Shown: positions 1 through 8,007 of the stretch, piece by piece
How positions within the stretch are numbered: position 1 is the first letter of the stretch
Layout: each line of letters starts with the position of its first letter
Source: Desulfosporosinus sp. UBA4726
Lineage (GTDB): Bacteria; Bacillota; Desulfitobacteriia; Desulfitobacteriales; Desulfitobacteriaceae
Assembly: GCA_002404215.1 (NCBI GenBank)
Contig: DHJG01000097.1
Location: 1 to 34,007, forward strand
Direction of reading: 5' to 3'
Length of the DNA stretch: 34,007 nt
Program-made: the position numbers and the translations under genes
The notes under the pieces: generated by a model
What the model saw: the letters and a program-made list of their open reading frames with translations, nothing else
What the model was told of the DNA's origin: nothing
Databases searched by the model: none

Positions 1-635
1 GCTTTGACGGTTTGAGTGCGTTGATAACCTCCATCATGCATGAGAATAATGGCACCAGGAAACACATTTCGCATAACATTATCCACAATTTGTTTTACAC
101 CAGGGTTACGCCAGTCTTTGCTATCCACGCTCCAAAGTGCTACGATATGGCCATTTTTCTTGACAGTTTCTAATTGGCTTTTAGATACAAACCCACCGGG
201 AGGGCGGTAGAAATAGGTGTGGGTCCCAGTTGCAGCAAATATCGCTTGGTCGGTTTGATCCATTTCTGCAACTAGATGGCGTTGCTGATAATCATGTTTA
301 AAACTATGGTTTCCAATTTCGTGTCTTTCCTCGACTAGGCGTTTTAGCAATTGAGGGTTAGATTGAGCCGCCTCGCCTAAGACAAAGAATGTAGCTCGGA
401 CTTTCTTCGCTTTGAGGATATCCAGAACAGCGGGCGTATCTATGGGATCTGGACCATCATCAAAAGTGAGGGCTACAACTTTTTCTTGAGTATGAGCCAT
501 ATAATAGGTGCCTAGTTCCCGGACAAGTGAGGGAGTCGTCAGGGAACGCTGAACTATGGCGAGAAGGCCTCCCATGGTGATTAAAATCAAAAACGTAAAG
601 ATCAGCTTACGGCGAGATAAGACATACATGCGCAA
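1..635 (-). CDS. Polysaccharide deacetylase (NodB domain), membrane-anchored, 3' end outside window
   Basis: Carbohydrate esterase family 4 (NodB homology) protein that probably removes acetyl groups from cell-wall or surface polysaccharide. Read on the minus strand it begins with a basic stretch and one hydrophobic segment (LIFTFLILITMGGLLAIV), so it should be anchored with its catalytic domain outside the cell. The domain shows TFDDGPD (catalytic base and metal Asp), HEIGNHSFKH (metal-binding HxxxH), RPPGG, WSVDSKDW and ILMHDGG, which are the family motifs in order. I place the start at TTG 635, 7 bases after AGGGGGTG; ATG 629 is the alternative. The gene runs off the left edge just after the last motif, so little is missing. 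It is divergent from the operon starting at 769. Substrate (peptidoglycan, chitooligosaccharide or spore cortex as in PdaA/PdaB) cannot be told from sequence. Confidence 0.92.
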   Translation of the reverse strand, partial: MRMYVLSRRKLIFTFLILITMGGLLAIVQRSLTTPSLVRELGTYYMAHTQEKVVALTFDDGPDPIDTPAVLDILKAKKVRATFFVLGEAAQSNPQLLKRLVEERHEIGNHSFKHDYQQRHLVAEMDQTDQAIFAATGTHTYFYRPPGGFVSKSQLETVKKNGHIVALWSVDSKDWRNPGVKQIVDNVMRNVFPGAIILMHDGGYQRTQTVK

Positions 636-768
636 ATTTATTCACCCCCTAAGTCACTTCTACATTCTTAATTCTTATGGGTGAACTCAAGGTTCCATGC
701 ATATTAATCATTCATAATAACGTTCAGTAACTACGGCAAACAGCCAAGTGGATATAGGGAGTGACTTG

Positions 769-1710
769 ATGAACGTTAAAATTGGAGTCGATGGCGGAGG
801 CAGTAAGACAGAGATTGTTGCCTTGGATCCCACGGCGCGAGTGCTTAGGTGTTTGCGTAAGCCCGCGAGTAATTATCATGTTGTGGGGATGGTACAGGCT
901 GTCAGCCATATTATAGAGGGGATTGGGGAGGCCTTAGGAGAAGAAACTTTAGAAGGAATCGGGATAACTCTTGCCGGTATTGACACGCTGGAGGACTGGA
1001 AGATCATGGCCCAAGGCCTAAAGAAAGGCTTAAAGGTCCTGGGCCAAGAAAAAGCGATCCTCTTCCAGGAGGTTCCGGTGGCTTTGGAGAACGATGCTTA
1101 TGGGGCCTTAATGTCCGTAAGAGGGAAATTTTCTGGAAATGTGTTAGCTGTTGGTACAGGAGCTGTTGCCTTAGGGGTTACACTTGCGGGTGATGTTATT
1201 CGCGTAGGCGGCTGGGGGCATCTCATCGGCGATCAAGGGTCAGGTTATGATATTGGTCGTAAAGCGCTGGTAGCAATGGTAGCATCATTCGACGGGTATG
1301 GTCCTAAAAGCATATTAGAAGACAAAATCACTGAACACCTAGAATTGGCGCAGGTGCGATATATCGGCGATTGGCTCTACCAAAAGAAACGCACGAACAA
1401 AGAAGTAGCAGCATTAGCACCGGTGGTTGTTGAAGCTGCTCGTACAGGCGATTTTGTCTCTGTCCGGATTCTTGAAGAGTCTGGTCGAGCATTAGGTTTA
1501 TTGACAAAGGCTCTCCTACGAAAGACAAAAGGCTTGGAGCTTGGGCTGGTTGGCGGTATTGGTAATATTTGGGATTTATTAAGGCCGTCTTTTATGGCCA
1601 CTGTTCAAGAGGAGTTCCCTGACTTACAAATACTTAAACCAATTTATACCCCCTCGGTTGGAGCAGCCCTTTTGAGTAATATCCAACAAGTACGGCACAT
1701 CGAATTTTAA
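769..1710 (+). CDS. BadF/BadG/BcrA/BcrD-family ATPase (N-acetylglucosamine-kinase-like)
   Basis: A 313-residue protein of the ASKHA (actin/sugar kinase/Hsp70) fold. The N-terminus MNVKIGVDGGGSKTE is the phosphate-1 loop of the BadF/BcrA ATPase family, and AVGTGAVALG plus GGWGHLIGDQGSGYDIG are the phosphate-2 and sugar-kinase-like segments. The family includes GlcNAc/MurNAc kinases and the ATPase activators of benzoyl-CoA and 2-hydroxyacyl-CoA dehydratases. No iron-sulfur CxnC pattern of the dehydratase activators is seen, so an amino-sugar kinase is the better guess. The start is ATG 769, 7 bases after AGGGAG; the in-frame GTG at 748 lies upstream of that ribosome-binding site and is less likely. 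It is followed 14 bases later by the amidohydrolase gene and is probably co-transcribed with it. Substrate unknown. Confidence 0.85.
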   Translation: MNVKIGVDGGGSKTEIVALDPTARVLRCLRKPASNYHVVGMVQAVSHIIEGIGEALGEETLEGIGITLAGIDTLEDWKIMAQGLKKGLKVLGQEKAILFQEVPVALENDAYGALMSVRGKFSGNVLAVGTGAVALGVTLAGDVIRVGGWGHLIGDQGSGYDIGRKALVAMVASFDGYGPKSILEDKITEHLELAQVRYIGDWLYQKKRTNKEVAALAPVVVEAARTGDFVSVRILEESGRALGLLTKALLRKTKGLELGLVGGIGNIWDLLRPSFMATVQEEFPDLQILKPIYTPSVGAALLSNIQQVRHIEF

Positions 1711-1724
1711 GGAGCTGACTAACC

Positions 1725-2636
1725 ATGAAACCCGAGCGAATTTTAGACTTTCATTCCCACTTTCCGGCCAAAAATAGCCTAGCTAGACGGGAACTTCACC
1801 CTCTAGTTAAAGCATACGCAAAGGAATTAAAAGAGGACTGGCGGGAAGCGTTCGACTTTCCGGAGCCTGAGAGAAAGCATCGCGGGATACAAGTACAAGG
1901 AGAGCGTTGGGCTGCGGAAGTACAAAATAACCATTTAGAAAAAGTTGTTTTCATGACTGGAGGGGGGAATAAGGTTCTCTCAGACATTGTACGTCAGCAT
2001 CCCCAAGAATTTCTAGGCTTTGCTCACCATGACCTCTGTGCCCCTAATGCAGTGGAGGAAATGCGGCATGCCCTAGATGATCTTGGCTTGGTTGGGTATA
2101 AATGGTTTGGACCGCTGACTACGCTACCGTTTGAGTCACCGGAACTAAAGCCATTTTGGCGCTTATTAGCAGATCGGAAAGTGCCCGTCTTGATTCATTT
2201 TGGTGTGCTAGGCGGTGCTGGTGGAATTATCCGCCATCCAAGAATAAGCCCAATTACTTTGGCTGAGGTGGCACAGGAGTATACCGATATTCCCTTTATC
2301 ATCCCGCATTTCGGTGCAGGATATTATCAAGACCTCTTACACTTAGCTTGGTCGAGCCCAAATGTCTACATTGATACTTCTGGATCGAATGATTGGATTC
2401 GCTGGATGCCCCATCCGTTATCCTTAAAAGACCTCTTTGCCACGGCCTTGAACACAGTTGGTGCAAAGCGAATTATTTTCGGTACAGATTCAAGTTGGTT
2501 CCCCCGTGGCTGGGCGAAGAAGTACTTCGAACTCCAAACCCAAGTGTGCACCGAACTCGGTGTATCTCAAGAAGAAATGAATGCTATTTTCTATCGTAAC
2601 GGGGCTAAACTGTTGGGCCTTGAACATGAAGATTGA
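1725..2636 (+). CDS. Metal-dependent amidohydrolase (amidohydrolase-2 / ACMSD-like TIM barrel)
   Basis: A 303-residue cytoplasmic hydrolase or decarboxylase of the amidohydrolase-2 family. The metal-binding HxH is at residues 10-12 (DFHSHFP). Later elements are GYKWFGPL, PVLIHFG (metal His at the end of a beta strand), IIPHFGAGY (second metal His) and IIFGTDSSWFPRGW (catalytic Asp), in the order expected for this barrel. Length is normal. Starts at ATG 1725 after AAGGAG, 14 bases after the BadF-type gene, and its last 11 bases overlap the start of the ABC ATPase gene, implying translational coupling. The true substrate is not visible; pairing with a sugar-kinase-like protein hints at amino-sugar or aromatic-acid metabolism, which is inference only. 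Confidence 0.86.
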   Translation: MKPERILDFHSHFPAKNSLARRELHPLVKAYAKELKEDWREAFDFPEPERKHRGIQVQGERWAAEVQNNHLEKVVFMTGGGNKVLSDIVRQHPQEFLGFAHHDLCAPNAVEEMRHALDDLGLVGYKWFGPLTTLPFESPELKPFWRLLADRKVPVLIHFGVLGGAGGIIRHPRISPITLAEVAQEYTDIPFIIPHFGAGYYQDLLHLAWSSPNVYIDTSGSNDWIRWMPHPLSLKDLFATALNTVGAKRIIFGTDSSWFPRGWAKKYFELQTQVCTELGVSQEEMNAIFYRNGAKLLGLEHED

Positions 2637-3366
2637 ACTTAAAAATGTCAGCTTAAGTATTCAGCAAGATGATCAGACTGTCGAGCTGCTTAAGGGAGTT
2701 TCCCTAGAGGCTCGTCTTGGCGTAATCCACGCTTTGCTTGGACCTTCCGGTAGTGGGAAAAGCACGTTGCTTTATACGATCAATCGGTTGCGTGAAATTC
2801 AGGGCGGAGAAATCACGCTTGAGGGAAAAGATATCCGGCGAATTAATGTGTTCGAACTTCGCCGCCGTATTGGATTGGTCATGCAGAAACCGATCTTTTT
2901 CCCTGGAACGGTTGGAGAAAATATTTTATTTGGTCCCCGTTTGTGGTCCAAGGATAATATGACTTTAGTTGATCCAAGGCATTATATCGAGCTGGTTCAG
3001 CTGGATCCAGCTTGGGTGTCACGTGACCCAAGTACACTCTCCGGGGGGCAGCAACAGCGCGTGTCTCTGGCCCGTACCTTGGCCAACAATCCGGAAGTCT
3101 TGTTACTTGATGAACCGACCTCAGCCTTAGATGCTCAGGCCAGTGAACACCTGGAAACTCTGATTACACACCTTTGTAGCGAACGAGGGTTGACCGTCAT
3201 CTGGGTAACCCATGACGTACACCAGGCTAAGCGCATAGCGCATGATGTGACGCTCCTTTATCGTGGGAGAGTTGTAGAACACGGGGAAGCTAAGCGCTTC
3301 TTCGCCAGTCCTAGTACAGAAGAAGGCCAAACCTATCTTGCAGGGAAATTAGGGGGCCAGTTATGA
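2626..3366 (+). CDS. fetA: ABC transporter ATP-binding protein, FetA/YbbL type
   Basis: Cytoplasmic ATPase that energises the membrane partner encoded next. Walker A GPSGSGKST has its Lys at residue 45, the Q-loop is in VMQKPIFFPGTV, the signature is LSGGQQQR (Ser 139), Walker B is LLLDEPTS, and the switch His is in IWVTHDVHQA. At 246 residues it is a single-domain ATPase. The start is ATG 2626 (MKIELKNVSLSI), inside the end of the amidohydrolase gene; an in-frame ATG at 2581 would add 15 residues that do not fit the family start. It overlaps the permease gene by 4 bases (ATGA). Pairing with a UPF0014 permease is diagnostic of FetAB, reported as an iron exporter in E. coli; the actual substrate here is inferred. 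Confidence 0.9.
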   Translation: MKIELKNVSLSIQQDDQTVELLKGVSLEARLGVIHALLGPSGSGKSTLLYTINRLREIQGGEITLEGKDIRRINVFELRRRIGLVMQKPIFFPGTVGENILFGPRLWSKDNMTLVDPRHYIELVQLDPAWVSRDPSTLSGGQQQRVSLARTLANNPEVLLLDEPTSALDAQASEHLETLITHLCSERGLTVIWVTHDVHQAKRIAHDVTLLYRGRVVEHGEAKRFFASPSTEEGQTYLAGKLGGQL

Positions 3367-4109
3367 GTTGGTTGGCCTTAAGTCTATCTTTAGGGTTTGT
3401 GGGATTGGCCGCCATTGTATCGCGGTATCAGGAACTTGGCTTGGAAAAGGAACTAGCCATTGCCGTTGTGCGAACGTTAATCCAACTCACCATCGCAGGC
3501 TATGTTTTGTCGTATGTATTTGCTTCCCAACATCTCATTTTCATGGTACTGATGCTGGTACTAATGATGGGGGTAGCCGCTCAGAATGCCGCGAAGAGAG
3601 GAAAAGGGATTCCTGGAGCTCTACGTATCGTCCTTATAGGAATTGTGGTTAGCGAAGCTCTTTCCCTCATGCTCCTACTCTTCTTAGGTATTCCGGGAAC
3701 ACCCCAATACATTATTCCTTTAAGTGGAATGATCATTGGGAATAGTATGGTCGCGAGCGGGGTGACCTTAAACCGTTTTAGCTCGGAGTTTACACTCAGG
3801 CGTGGGGAGGTGGAATTGGCTCTTTCCTTAGGGGCTGCCCCAAAGAAAGCGTCTCTATCCGTGATCAAAGCCGCTGTCAAGGCTGGCATGATCCCCACCA
3901 TTGATTCAATGAAGACCGTTGGATTAGTTCAATTACCCGGCATGATGACTGGACAGATTCTCGCCGGGGCAGATCCCATTCAAGCCGTCCGTTATCAGAT
4001 TTTGGTCATGTTTATGATTTCCGGGGCCACAGCAATTACCAGTCTCATTGTTGTTCTACAAGGGTATTTGGCCTATTTTACTCCTGAGGCCCAGCTTAAA
4101 AGTTCCTAG
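3363..4109 (+). CDS. fetB: FetB/YbbM-type ABC permease (UPF0014)
   Basis: Integral membrane protein of 248 residues, partner of the ATPase just upstream (ATGA overlap). Several hydrophobic segments are visible: residues 1-20, about 33-80 (two helices), about 90-125, and two near the C-terminus. Conserved UPF0014 segments include PLSGMIIGNSMVASGV, ALSLGAA and the loop MIPTIDSMKTVGLVQLPGMMTGQILAGADP. E. coli FetAB is linked to iron export and peroxide resistance; in a sulfide-producing anaerobe a metal-homeostasis role is plausible but unproven. The stop codon lies within the terminator hairpin at 4098-4128, so transcription of the operon probably ends here. Confidence 0.92.
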   Translation: MSWLALSLSLGFVGLAAIVSRYQELGLEKELAIAVVRTLIQLTIAGYVLSYVFASQHLIFMVLMLVLMMGVAAQNAAKRGKGIPGALRIVLIGIVVSEALSLMLLLFLGIPGTPQYIIPLSGMIIGNSMVASGVTLNRFSSEFTLRRGEVELALSLGAAPKKASLSVIKAAVKAGMIPTIDSMKTVGLVQLPGMMTGQILAGADPIQAVRYQILVMFMISGATAITSLIVVLQGYLAYFTPEAQLKSS

Positions 4110-4128
4110 CCTAAGGCGAGGAACTTTT
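4098..4128 (+). terminator. Rho-independent terminator of the fetAB operon
   Basis: A 10-bp perfect stem, AAAAGTTCCT (4098-4107) with AGGAACTTTT (4119-4128), has an inner GCC/GGC pair (4109-4111 with 4115-4117) and ends in a run of five T. It overlaps the fetB stop codon and separates the operon from addB. Confidence 0.88.
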
Positions 4129-4154
4129 TCTTGCAAAGTTTTGTCACTAGCCCA

Positions 4155-4163
4155 TGATATAAT
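4155..4163 (+). promoter_or_regulatory. Extended -10 promoter for addBA
   Basis: TGATATAAT is a consensus extended -10 (TG at 4155-4156, TATAAT at 4158-4163) 35 bases upstream of addB. No good -35 hexamer sits 17 bases upstream; TTGCAA at 4131 would give a 21-base spacer. The position just after the fetB terminator supports it. Confidence 0.6.
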
Positions 4164-4197
4164 ATGAAGAACATGTGCTTTGAAGGGAGTGATTTAA

Positions 4198-7100
4198 TTG
4201 GGTTTGCGTTTCGTGTTCGGACGCGCCGGAAGTGGCAAGAGTACCGTGTGTTTGGAGGAAATCCGTAGTGAACTTCGGATAAGGCCTTGGGGAGCACCAC
4301 TGATTCTCCTCGTACCCGAGCAGGCAACCTATCAAATGGAAGTGACTCTAGCCAATACACCCGATTTAGGTGGAAGTTTACGAGCCCAAGTCTTAAGCTT
4401 TCGACGGCTGGGTTGGCGCGTGTTTTCTGAAACAGGGGGAGGGCAAAAAGTCCTGATCGGTGCGACTGGCAAGCGGATGCTCCTTCGCCGAATCCTGTTA
4501 AAGCATCGTCTTCATTTAAAAGCGTTTGCACGGTCCGCCACTCGACCTGGTATGGCCGATCTCCTTGCTCAAGCAATTGGGGAATTCAAAACTTATCGAA
4601 TCACCTCGGACGATTTACGTAACGTTAAAAACACGAACGGAATTTTATCGGATAAACTCCAGGACTTAGCTCTTATATATGAAGAATTCCAAGTTGCACT
4701 GGGACAAGGAATTCGTGACCCTGATGATGAATTGTCGATTGTGGCAGAAAAGATCCCTTATGCACCCCTTATCCTAGGGGCACAGGTATGGGTTGACGGC
4801 TTTACGGGATTTACTCCTCAGGAATTAGAAGTCTTGAAAATCATCGTGTCTACCGCTAAGGAAGTCGTCATAACATCCCCTCTTGATCCGGTTTTGCTTG
4901 CAGATGAACGGCAACAGGAAGCTGGGCCATTTAAAGTAGGAGAGGAGTTATTTGCAGGTCCTTGGCACACTTATCAGGAAATACAACGCATTGTCTTGGA
5001 GACGGGTACTCATCTGCACCCACCAACTTTGCTTGAGAATGCGAAACGATATAAACACCCTTGGCTCTGGCATTTGGAAAAGTATTTTTCAACGTATCCG
5101 ACCGTGGTTTACGGAGCTGGTCAAACTCCCAATTTAATACCTCACGTAGATGAAGTGCGGATTGAGGCAGAGGGACCTCTTAGTGAAGGAATTCAGGTCT
5201 TATCCGCCGTCAATCGGCGCGCTGAAGTTGAAGGTGTTGCGAGGGAACTACGTCGTTTAGCCAGGGATGAAGGGCTCTGTTGGAATGAAATGGCGATCAT
5301 GAGTCGTGATCTCACAGGCTATCATGAACTGATTACCCAAGTATTCACATCCTATGGGGTCCCCCATTTTTTGGATCACAAACGCTCTGTCCTCCATCAT
5401 CCGTTGATTGAACTGTTACAATCCATCCCGGAAGTAGCGGAGAGCCACTGGGCTTATGAACCACTTTTGCGTTGCTTGAAGACAGACTTTTTTCCACTTC
5501 ATAGGGACGCAATTGATCGGCTGGAAAACTACGTACTTGAACACGGGATACGTGGAGAAGGCTGGAACAGGAATGTTGAATGGCGATACCATCGTCAATG
5601 GTCTCTGGGGGAAAACGAGGAACAACGAGCAACTGAGCTTAAGATTCAAGCTGATCTTAACGCCTCTCGGCAGACCGTTTATGACCTTTTAGCGCCATTT
5701 ATTCAAGGGATCCTACCGCGGAGTAAGGATGAGCCGTTAACCGTACGGGAGGTTACGGAAGCTCTGTCTGCCTTCTTAGAAAGGCTTGATGTTCCAGCGA
5801 CACTACAGAAATGGTCTCAAAAAGCTGGGGAGGAGGGAGATCTCAGCGAGGCGAGATTCCACGAACAAATCTGGGACGCTGTCATTCAAGTCTTGGATGA
5901 AATAGTCGCCGGATTAGGGGATGAATGTCTGGACCTTGAGGAGTACGCTTTAATTCTCTCTTCAGGGATAGAAGCTATCGAACTCGGGTTGATTCCCCCT
6001 GGGCTTGACCAAGTCTTAGTAGGGTCATTAGATCGTTCTCGAAATCCGGAAGTCCGGGTCCTCTTTCTCCTCGGAGCTAATGAAGGTATATTGCCTGCCC
6101 GGCCTGTCTCCGATGGGGTTCTTAATGAAGAGGAAAGAGAACTATTAGAGAAAGCTGGGGTCGCTCTTGCTCCAAAAGGGAAGGCTCAGACGTTTGAAGA
6201 ACAATTCTTTATCTATACAGCACTTACCCGTGCTACAGAAAAACTTGTAGTCTGTTATCCACTGACCGATGAAGAGGGGAAAGGGCTGACAGTTTCGCCT
6301 GTTGTCACACGGCTTAAGCATCTTTTCCCAACGCTCTTTGAGCGCTTTCTAGGAAATCATGAAGATATTGAGCGCATCAGCCATGCGGATTCTGCCCTTC
6401 AAGCCTATGCCGAACAACTGCGCACGCTACGTCAGGGAGAACCACTTTCTCCACTTTGGGAGGCTACTGAGAAGTGGCTTAGCCAGGACCCTATCCGGCA
6501 AGGTCAAGTAAAGCGATTACAGGCCAGTCTTTTCACCCAGAATCAAGAGGATAGAATTCAACGTCCCCTAGCACGCCGCTTATACGGTAAACAACTAAAG
6601 GCCAGTGTTTCTCGTTTGGAACAATTTGCCAAGTGTCCGTTTGGACATTATGCCCGTTATGGTCTGAAGCTACGTGAAAGGCCAACCTATCAGCTATCAA
6701 GCCCGGATATGGGCGAATTTTTTCATACGCTCTTACATGATTTCGCTATCCAACTACAGGAACGGGGCTTAGATTGGGGCAAATTGACGAGGGAAGAATC
6801 TTGGGCGCTTGTCAGTGAATTAGGCGATCGGATTGCGCCAAGTCTTCAGCACGAAATTCTCCTCAGTAGTGCCCGCTACCGTTATTTAACTCATAAACTC
6901 AAGCGAACAGTTCATCACGCGGTGCGAGTTCTTGGAGAACATGCCCGACGAGGGGTATTTATTCCGATCCAACTGGAAGTAGGTTTTGGCCCTCATGAGA
7001 CACTCCCGGGGATCGAGATCCCGTTAAATGAAGAGGATTCCCTTCTCTTATGCGGTCAAATTGACCGTGTAGATGCCGCGTTCTTAGATGGACAAGTTTA

Positions 7101-8007
7101 TTTGCGTATCCTTGATTATAAGTCCCGCGAATTATCCCTAGCGCTAGATTCGATTTATTATGGTCTTAATCTTCAATTACTGACTTATTTGGATGTTGCC
7201 TTGCAAGGTGCTGAAGTCTTGCTGAACACGACTTCGGGTTTATCTTCGTTGGAAGATACCAGTTCTGAAAAATTAGGTGTAGAGAGTGCATCAGAAATGG
7301 ATAACGTTTTTCCACAGAAGATTCCGGCAGGTTTTTTGTATTTCCCTGTGCTGGAACCCCAGTTGGAAGAGAAAATCCCGATCAGCTCTGAGGAATTAGA
7401 GCAACGTCGCGTCAAAGCTGTCAAAGTCAGCGGGTACTTATTAGCTAATCCACGTGTATTAGAAGCCATGGACTCTTCTTTTTCCACAGGGCAATCAGAT
7501 TTACTGGGACTTAAACTGAAGAAAGACGGGGCCTTCACGAAAGGGGCTAACGTCCTATCTGAGGATGAGTTTACCTTACTCAGTAACTATCTTCATCGGT
7601 GGTATAGGCAGACAGGTGAAGAAATCATAGAAGGAACTATTTCCCTCTCCCCATACCGGAGAGGGAAGAGCACGGGATGCCAGTATTGTTCTTATAAACC
7701 CGTGTGCCACTTTGACCCCTACCTTCCAGAAAACCGATATCGTGACCTTCCTGCGTTAAAGCAAGAGGAGGTTTTGAGACGTCTATCTATCCCCATACCA
7801 AACTCTGTCTTGGTGCCAGATTCTTTATTTCCCCCAAAAACGGACTCACACGATCTAGTCTTAAACTGGCTGGATGAAAAAGGAGAAGAAGATTTCACGA
7901 AAATTGCAGTTAAAACCACAGTCCTTGATCCTCCTCGAGAAAAGTCCCAAAAGATACTTAAGCTACTTAAGAATTCCAAGTTAAATGGAGGCGATTCGAG
8001 TGAGTAA
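4198..8007 (+). CDS. addB: ATP-dependent helicase/deoxyribonuclease subunit B (AddB)
   Basis: Subunit of the AddAB helicase-nuclease that resects double-strand breaks and loads RecA in low-GC Gram-positives. The 1269-residue protein starts at TTG 4198 after GGGAGTGA, with Walker A GRAGSGKST near residues 8-16. An inactivated helicase body follows. The C-terminal nuclease has GQIDRVD and ILDYKS (Asp 973, Lys 975). The four [4Fe-4S] cysteines that pin the nuclease domain are C813 (FAKCPFGHY), C1161, C1164 and C1170 (GCQYCSYKPVC), spaced as in Bacillus subtilis AddB. An acidic/serine-rich insert (about residues 1010-1040) interrupts the nuclease domain. It overlaps addA by 8 bases. Confidence 0.96.
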   Translation: MGLRFVFGRAGSGKSTVCLEEIRSELRIRPWGAPLILLVPEQATYQMEVTLANTPDLGGSLRAQVLSFRRLGWRVFSETGGGQKVLIGATGKRMLLRRILLKHRLHLKAFARSATRPGMADLLAQAIGEFKTYRITSDDLRNVKNTNGILSDKLQDLALIYEEFQVALGQGIRDPDDELSIVAEKIPYAPLILGAQVWVDGFTGFTPQELEVLKIIVSTAKEVVITSPLDPVLLADERQQEAGPFKVGEELFAGPWHTYQEIQRIVLETGTHLHPPTLLENAKRYKHPWLWHLEKYFSTYPTVVYGAGQTPNLIPHVDEVRIEAEGPLSEGIQVLSAVNRRAEVEGVARELRRLARDEGLCWNEMAIMSRDLTGYHELITQVFTSYGVPHFLDHKRSVLHHPLIELLQSIPEVAESHWAYEPLLRCLKTDFFPLHRDAIDRLENYVLEHGIRGEGWNRNVEWRYHRQWSLGENEEQRATELKIQADLNASRQTVYDLLAPFIQGILPRSKDEPLTVREVTEALSAFLERLDVPATLQKWSQKAGEEGDLSEARFHEQIWDAVIQVLDEIVAGLGDECLDLEEYALILSSGIEAIELGLIPPGLDQVLVGSLDRSRNPEVRVLFLLGANEGILPARPVSDGVLNEEERELLEKAGVALAPKGKAQTFEEQFFIYTALTRATEKLVVCYPLTDEEGKGLTVSPVVTRLKHLFPTLFERFLGNHEDIERISHADSALQAYAEQLRTLRQGEPLSPLWEATEKWLSQDPIRQGQVKRLQASLFTQNQEDRIQRPLARRLYGKQLKASVSRLEQFAKCPFGHYARYGLKLRERPTYQLSSPDMGEFFHTLLHDFAIQLQERGLDWGKLTREESWALVSELGDRIAPSLQHEILLSSARYRYLTHKLKRTVHHAVRVLGEHARRGVFIPIQLEVGFGPHETLPGIEIPLNEEDSLLLCGQIDRVDAAFLDGQVYLRILDYKSRELSLALDSIYYGLNLQLLTYLDVALQGAEVLLNTTSGLSSLEDTSSEKLGVESASEMDNVFPQKIPAGFLYFPVLEPQLEEKIPISSEELEQRRVKAVKVSGYLLANPRVLEAMDSSFSTGQSDLLGLKLKKDGAFTKGANVLSEDEFTLLSNYLHRWYRQTGEEIIEGTISLSPYRRGKSTGCQYCSYKPVCHFDPYLPENRYRDLPALKQEEVLRRLSIPIPNSVLVPDSLFPPKTDSHDLVLNWLDEKGEEDFTKIAVKTTVLDPPREKSQKILKLLKNSKLNGGDSSE

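Noticed and set aside
2581..2625. Upstream ATG for the FetA-type ATPase
   Set aside because: It adds 15 residues inside the amidohydrolase coding sequence that do not fit the family; MKIELKNVSLSI is the normal ABC ATPase start.
4106..4576. 156-codon minus-strand frame over the start of addB
   Set aside because: Antisense to well-supported addB coding sequence and to its promoter; no recognisable motif.
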